A DNA stretch of 7,664 nucleotides from an uncultured Clostridia bacterium (GTDB lineage Bacteria > Bacillota > Clostridia > Oscillospirales > CAG-272), in contig CALGCW010000155.1 in the NCBI GenBank assembly GCA_937884385.1, positions 1 through 7,664 of the forward strand, read 5' to 3'. Both the position numbers and the translations under genes were made by a program. The notes beneath the pieces were generated by a model, which was not told the origin of the DNA, searched no databases, and saw only the letters and a list, made by a program, of their open reading frames with translations. Shown here in pieces: positions 3,769-7,664 of this stretch (position 1 is the stretch's first letter; the number at the start of each line of letters is the position of its first letter).

Positions 3769-6138
3769 TCAATTCCACGACACGCCGTTTTTATCAAGCT
3801 CATCAACTGTAGAGCTATCGCTATCAACCTCCGCTTCAGTATCGCCAAGCATGATAACGAGAGCCGAATCAATAGAAACGGGCATTTTCAAGGTTGCTAT
3901 CTGCTTATCTATTTCAACAATAAGATAGTCTTCCGTAGAGATCGAGATCTGTGCGGATTTGCCACAGCCGTTGAAGTTCTTGCACAGCGTAGCCTCGTTC
4001 GACATACCTCCGCGAGGCATAATAGCAATAACCGCACCTCCCGTATAGGAGTATCCCTGCTCCGAGTCAATGGCAGAATTGCCGTTTGAGTTAGAGATCA
4101 CCACAGTGTTACCGCCTGAGAACAGGATTCCCTGATACAGCGTGCGACTGTTGGAGTCAATACCGTCGCCCGTGCAGTAAATATACACCGTACCGCCGCT
4201 GATGGTGATCGCCGTTCCTGCTTGAGCCTTGCCGTTGATGCCGTCATCCTTTGCGTTTACCGAAAGGTTGCCGCCTGATATATTGACGTACGCGCCCTCA
4301 AGCCCTTCATAAGAATTTATTACGCAGACCGTGCCTTCATTTACCGAAAGAGTGCCGTCAGCGTGAAGTCCGTCGTCGCCTGTGAATAGGGTAACAGTGC
4401 CGCCGTTTATAGTTATATTGCCAAGAGGCGAAGCGCCGTTTTCAAGCGCGGTATCATTGTTTGCGTGAATGGCATCGTCGTAGGATTTGATATTTATACT
4501 ACCGTTACCTATAACGATCTCATTTGCCGCCTTGATACCCTTGGTGGAATACTCGCTGTCATTTCCACCGCCCATATCACCGGGTCCGCCCATACCGCCG
4601 GGGCCACCCATATTGCCGGGGTCGCCCATATTACCGGGATCGCCCATGCTACCGGGATCGCCCATATTACCGGGATCGCCCATGCTACTGGGATCACCCA
4701 TACCGCCGGGATCACCCGTACTGCCGGGGGCACCCGTACCGTCGGGGCGACCCGTACCGTCGGGGCGACTCGGTCTTCCCGAACCGTCGGGCTTAGCAGG
4801 AGGATTACCTCCCTCTTGTATCTTGGTGCTATAGTTCGTCCATTGATACTCAAATCTATCAGTCAACCTACCTATCGCAAAGGTATCGTATGCACTGTTT
4901 TGCGTCAGATATTCGGAGCTTGCGACGTATTCCGATTCCTGTCCGAGCTGTCCTTCCGCTTCATAAACGAAGAACTTTAATTTTGCATAATCGGAATTTT
5001 TAGGATAGGAATAGTAGTAATAATTGCTTCTGCCACCCGAAACGGTGGAGTGATATTCGGCATTTACCCAAACGTAGTCGGTATCTGAATTGTAATATTT
5101 GACTGAGTAGAAATATTTATCGCTTGTGAAGCGTATATAGCTCGTATCAGACGAGGTTACCGTTACTTCTTTCGAATAGTTGGAATACTTGTCTGTGTAG
5201 ATATTCAACACGGTGGTGCTGTCGTCAATGCTTACGTTATACGCCGCATCAATGCCGTCGCAAGCGGCGTAGAGCGTGTGCGTACCGCCTACGATACTAA
5301 CGCTTCCGCGCTGATTGCCCTTCTCGGAAATATCGCTGTTCGTGGTCTTGATACAATCACCGCCCGATGCAATGAGCGTGGTGTTGCCGCCTTCGATCTC
5401 CACACTGTCATTACCCTTGAGCGAATTGTCGGTACAAGCTACAAGAAGTGTAAGATTTTTCACTTGCAGGTCATTTTTTGAATGGATTCCGTTGTTGTTC
5501 TCGGAGATCACCTTAAGCTCGCCCTTGCCGCCGATCTCAAGGTCAACCTCGGAATGAATTGCACCTGAATAGAGCGTTTCATCGGTCGAGTCAATAGCAT
5601 CTCTCTTATCGTAAATATAGTTTTTAGTGTCCTTCTTTGCCTTGATCGCAACCTCATCTCCGCTGATCACGGTAATGGGGTTGATAGAATCGCAGACAAG
5701 AGAGAGTCCGTGAAGCTCCAAATCAAATTTGTAGTCCGCGCCAACGTCAATAACGATATTACCGCGCAGCTTGCCCGAAATGGAATATACACTTTCTTCA
5801 CCAATTGCAGTAAAGGTAAGTGTAGTGCCTTCGAGCTTATACGCGCCCTGCGTTCCCGAAAGGCACTCGACCTCTATATCTGTAGAATCTCCCTCAAAAT
5901 ATCCCTCGTACGCCCCGAGATCATCAAGAGATTCACCAAAGGTCTTGCTGTCATCACCGAGATCGGCATGATCGCCCTGTATTTCCGAGCCATCACCTTC
6001 CCCGTCAGAGTTATTATTTTCTCCGGTTTGTTTACCCGAATGGTCTTTTTGTGAGGATTCACCGTTATCCATACTGCCGCTACAACCCGTAAACAGTAAG
6101 ATCAAGCATAACAGCAATGCAAATATTCTTATTTTCAT
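3769..6138 (-). CDS. Surface lipoprotein with two Cthe_2159-type beta-helix regions and a collagen-like linker, 789 aa
   Basis: Residues 1-19 are a lipoprotein signal with lipobox LFTGC (lipidated Cys19), followed by an acidic, Ser/Gly/Asn-rich tether to about 75. Region 1 (about 85-310) carries degenerate beta-helix rungs such as GDEVAIKA, GKGELKVISENNNGIHSKND and GGDCIKTTN. Residues 310-445 are a Tyr/Ser-rich insert (YYYYSYP at 373-379). Residues 450-525 are a low-complexity linker that includes about 17 Gly-X-Y triplets (GDPGNM and variants). Region 2 (about 532-770) has clearer rungs: KGIKAANEIVI, SYDDAIHAN, GDDGLHADG, SYEGLEGAYVNISGG, KDDGINGK, GDGIDSN. These match the carbohydrate-binding Cthe_2159 family (PF14262), whose founder is a right-handed parallel beta-helix that binds acidic sugars with calcium. 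The ATG at 6138 has AAGGGAG upstream and follows the DUF4956 stop by 16 bp. Ligand binding is inferred. Confidence 0.87.
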   Translation of the reverse strand: MKIRIFALLLCLILLFTGCSGSMDNGESSQKDHSGKQTGENNNSDGEGDGSEIQGDHADLGDDSKTFGESLDDLGAYEGYFEGDSTDIEVECLSGTQGAYKLEGTTLTFTAIGEESVYSISGKLRGNIVIDVGADYKFDLELHGLSLVCDSINPITVISGDEVAIKAKKDTKNYIYDKRDAIDSTDETLYSGAIHSEVDLEIGGKGELKVISENNNGIHSKNDLQVKNLTLLVACTDNSLKGNDSVEIEGGNTTLIASGGDCIKTTNSDISEKGNQRGSVSIVGGTHTLYAACDGIDAAYNVSIDDSTTVLNIYTDKYSNYSKEVTVTSSDTSYIRFTSDKYFYSVKYYNSDTDYVWVNAEYHSTVSGGRSNYYYYSYPKNSDYAKLKFFVYEAEGQLGQESEYVASSEYLTQNSAYDTFAIGRLTDRFEYQWTNYSTKIQEGGNPPAKPDGSGRPSRPDGTGRPDGTGAPGSTGDPGGMGDPSSMGDPGNMGDPGSMGDPGNMGDPGNMGGPGGMGGPGDMGGGNDSEYSTKGIKAANEIVIGNGSINIKSYDDAIHANNDTALENGASPLGNITINGGTVTLFTGDDGLHADGTLSVNEGTVCVINSYEGLEGAYVNISGGNLSVNAKDDGINGKAQAGTAITISGGTVYIYCTGDGIDSNSRTLYQGILFSGGNTVVISNSNGNSAIDSEQGYSYTGGAVIAIMPRGGMSNEATLCKNFNGCGKSAQISISTEDYLIVEIDKQIATLKMPVSIDSALVIMLGDTEAEVDSDSSTVDELDKNGVSWN
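4571..4768. repeat. In-frame 18-bp tandem repeat, 11 units, encoding collagen-like Gly-X-Y
   Basis: Eleven consecutive 18-bp units follow the pattern CCCATATTACCGGGATCG on the plus strand, each encoding six residues (GDPGNM and variants) in the minus-strand gene. Central units at 4625-4678 are nearly identical, whereas those at both ends have drifted, the usual picture of a minisatellite that grows and shrinks by slippage. Because each unit is 18 bp, copy-number change stays in frame and would only lengthen or shorten the linker. Confidence 0.88.
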
Positions 6139-6154
6139 AGTTTACTCCCTTCAA

Positions 6155-6844
6155 TCAAAGCTCTGCCGTTCGGTTTTCTTGCTTTGAAACAAAAATTTCA
6201 AGATTTCCGTTGCGCTCACGGATGCGGTCTATCATCTCTTTTTCCTTCTTGGCATCCTTGAGCGTTACGTTGTAGGTAAGTCGGAACATACTGCCCATAT
6301 TTGTTGTCTTGACCTTGATAAGCTCGTTTTTCTTCGTGTACTCTGAAAAAATATCATCAAACGCACCCGTGTAATCGAGATCCTCGGGAATGGTGATCTT
6401 AATTGTTTTGTTGATCGCCTCACGCTTTGTGTTACCCGTTACGGCATTGTAAAGAAGGAACATAGCACACATAATTACAGTAAAGAGAGCGGCAAAGCCA
6501 AGGTATCCCATACCTGCGATAAGTCCTGCTCCCATGGCAAGAAAGATAGTAACGATCTCCTTTGCAGATCCGGGTGCGGAGCGGAAGCGCACAAGGCTGA
6601 AAGCGCCTGCTACCGCAACACCGGCGCCTATATTGCCGTTGACCATCATAATGACAACACACACCACGGCAGGCAGAAGCGCAAGGGTTACAAGAAAGCT
6701 CTTGGTATGCTCATTCCTCCACATATATGCAACCGCCATGATCAGTCCGAGCAGGAGCGACACACCAAGGCAGAGAAGAAAATCTCCCACTTCAATCGTA
6801 CGTATCAGCTCGTTATCGAAAATACCCTTAAATATTGCTTCCAT
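6155..6844 (-). CDS. DUF4956 integral membrane protein, 229 aa
   Basis: The N-terminal part has four or five membrane helices: about 22-41, 50-69, 72-88, 97-115 and 116-133. The conserved family motif GAFSLVRFRSAPGSAKEI sits at 80-97 between helices. The C-terminal 90 residues (about 140-229) are soluble and probably cytoplasmic, of alternating beta/alpha character. The family recurs next to VTC-domain genes in Firmicutes and other bacteria, and the two are thought to work together; its biochemical function is not established. The start at 6844 overlaps the VTC gene by 17 bp and has AAGGAGAT (6860-6853) inside that gene, so translation is likely coupled. A role as the membrane partner or channel for the polymerase is inference. 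Confidence 0.92.
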   Translation of the reverse strand: MEAIFKGIFDNELIRTIEVGDFLLCLGVSLLLGLIMAVAYMWRNEHTKSFLVTLALLPAVVCVVIMMVNGNIGAGVAVAGAFSLVRFRSAPGSAKEIVTIFLAMGAGLIAGMGYLGFAALFTVIMCAMFLLYNAVTGNTKREAINKTIKITIPEDLDYTGAFDDIFSEYTKKNELIKVKTTNMGSMFRLTYNVTLKDAKKEKEMIDRIRERNGNLEIFVSKQENRTAEL

Positions 6845-7580
6845 TTGCTATGATCTCCTTATGTATATTTGAGTTTTTATGATGGATTTCGGGAAATATC
6901 AGCGTAGAGTACGCCGTTCCGTACTTTGAAAATGAAGTTTTATAGATATGCTCGCGGGATAGCACCTCGACCATCCAAAGCGGAATACCGCCCGAGCATT
7001 TTAGCTCCATCAGTACCTTTCCCTCGGGAAGTATTGGTGTGCCATACACGGACGAGCAAAGATCTACATCAGTTTGTCGGCACAATATGTTATCGTCAAA
7101 GGTAACGCGAAAATCTCCGCCGCCTTTATCATAATAGGCCTCGCGCTCGTAGGATAGGAATACCGTAGGCTGTAGTTTTCCGTAAAAGTCAATAAAATAA
7201 TCTATCTCACGGGATATCTGCGTATTCACAGGGCACAAAGCTTCTCGACACACCCACGCCATCGCATCGCGCTCACAAAGCGGAAGTCTGCGCTTATAAA
7301 CTACCTTGTCGTATTTCTTTTTCAGCTCCACGAACACCGTGCTATCGGCAGCTGCTTGCGAATAGCTCCGTATTCGCAGCTTTTCTTTATAGGCAGGCTT
7401 CTCGATAGAACGTCTGATGAGTCTGTAGCTGTCGGTATCAAAGTAGATATTCCGTATTGTCGTACGTCCGTATTTGTCAAGCTGCATATACGGAGACATC
7501 GCTTCAAGTATCTTTTCCTTTTGTTCGAGCGTAAGCATATATTTCAGCTCATACCGCTTGAACACCGTCAAAAACGCCAT
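6828..7580 (-). CDS. VTC-domain polyphosphate polymerase protein, 250 aa
   Basis: A single VTC tunnel domain, the fold that in yeast Vtc4 makes inorganic polyphosphate from ATP. Basic and acidic residues expected to line the tunnel are present: FKRYELKY (7-14), the YFDT motif (46-49), KLRIR (67-71), VELKKKY (84-90), YKRRLPL (95-101), YERE (144-147), RVTFDDN (158-164), LMELK (190-194) and SFSKYGTAY (216-224). I see no truncation or missing core motif, so an active enzyme is plausible. There is no SPX domain or membrane segment, as usual for bacterial stand-alone forms, so membrane attachment probably comes from the DUF4956 protein downstream. The ATG at 7580 has AAAGGAGG upstream (7595-7588). 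It is the first gene of the operon, behind an extended -10 promoter. Substrate is inferred from family; bacterial VTC proteins are little studied. Confidence 0.92.
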   Translation of the reverse strand: MAFLTVFKRYELKYMLTLEQKEKILEAMSPYMQLDKYGRTTIRNIYFDTDSYRLIRRSIEKPAYKEKLRIRSYSQAAADSTVFVELKKKYDKVVYKRRLPLCERDAMAWVCREALCPVNTQISREIDYFIDFYGKLQPTVFLSYEREAYYDKGGGDFRVTFDDNILCRQTDVDLCSSVYGTPILPEGKVLMELKCSGGIPLWMVEVLSREHIYKTSFSKYGTAYSTLIFPEIHHKNSNIHKEIIANGSNI

Positions 7581-7611
7581 ACGAGATCCTCCTTTCGCTT
7601 TTTACAAAGGA

Positions 7612-7620
7612 ATTATATCA
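7612..7620 (-). promoter_or_regulatory. Extended -10 promoter of the VTC-DUF4956-lipoprotein operon
   Basis: TGATATAAT on the minus strand is a perfect extended -10 (TGnTATAAT). The best-spaced -35 (AGCCTG at 7640-7635, 17 bp) is poor, as often tolerated with an extended -10. The predicted start near 7605 leaves a short 5' UTR carrying the AAAGGAGG site. Confidence 0.68.
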
Positions 7621-7649
7621 CGCCTCGCTAAAGACAGGCTAAAGATTAG

Positions 7650-7664
7650 AAAAAAGGCAGGTCT
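7650..7664 (-). terminator. Possible 3' arm and T-tract of a terminator cut by the window edge
   Basis: On the minus strand AGACCTGCC is followed by six T. If the bases just beyond the right edge are complementary, this is the end of an intrinsic terminator for an upstream gene. The other arm is not visible, so this is only a suggestion. Confidence 0.25.

Noticed and set aside
4571..4768. Tandem repeat considered as a CRISPR array.
   Set aside because: Units are 18 bp, contiguous without spacers, and in frame within a long gene; they encode Gly-X-Y residues.
4465..4980. Plus-strand and alternative-frame open frames across the repeat region, with repetitive Gly/Ile/Ala or Pro-rich translations.
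   Set aside because: They are shadows of the minus-strand 18-bp repeat, lack ribosome binding sites and resemble no protein family.

Overview
The window reads as a low-to-moderate GC member of the Clostridia, most likely an Oscillospiraceae/Ruminococcaceae-type gut anaerobe. The grounds are strong GGAGG-type ribosome binding sites, SigA-type promoters, clostridial-style type IV prepilins, an OmpR/sensor-kinase pair of a subfamily common in that group, a VTC/DUF4956/Cthe_2159 gene set, and an intergenic GTAGGGGCG...CGCCCCTAC hairpin repeat that I associate from memory with these genomes. This is inference from gene content; there is no rRNA or taxonomic marker here. Every gene I accept is on the minus strand, so the window is described from right to left.

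Right third (7620 to 3769): an extended -10 promoter drives a tight three-gene operon. It encodes a VTC-type polyphosphate polymerase domain protein, a DUF4956 membrane protein (17-bp overlap), and, 16 bp further on, a large lipoprotein. The lipoprotein carries Cthe_2159-type beta-helix repeats on both sides of a collagen-like Gly-X-Y linker built from an 18-bp DNA repeat. The first two are a recurrent pair; the lipoprotein probably carries the surface function of the locus, such as binding acidic polysaccharide or divalent cations.

Middle (3753 to 1720): a separate near-consensus promoter lies just after the lipoprotein gene. Its predicted transcription start falls at the edge of a tandem-hairpin repeat, followed by a response regulator and a histidine kinase joined by a 4-bp ATGA overlap. 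The pair probably responds to an envelope signal and may control one of its neighbours, but no target site is demonstrable.

Left third (1719 to 1): about 210 bp of intergenic DNA with inverted repeats precedes a perfect SigA promoter (TTGACA, 17 bp, TATAAT). That promoter starts a structured RNA of about 260 nt, with nested hairpins, a long-range closing stem and a possible pseudoknot. The RNA ends in a strong intrinsic terminator placed 17 bp before the first of three overlapping or abutting prepilin-like genes, the last of which runs off the left edge. The RNA is therefore either a stand-alone ncRNA (the raiA motif class is my best guess) or a 5' leader that gates pilin expression by termination/readthrough. 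I regard it as the most interesting object in the window.
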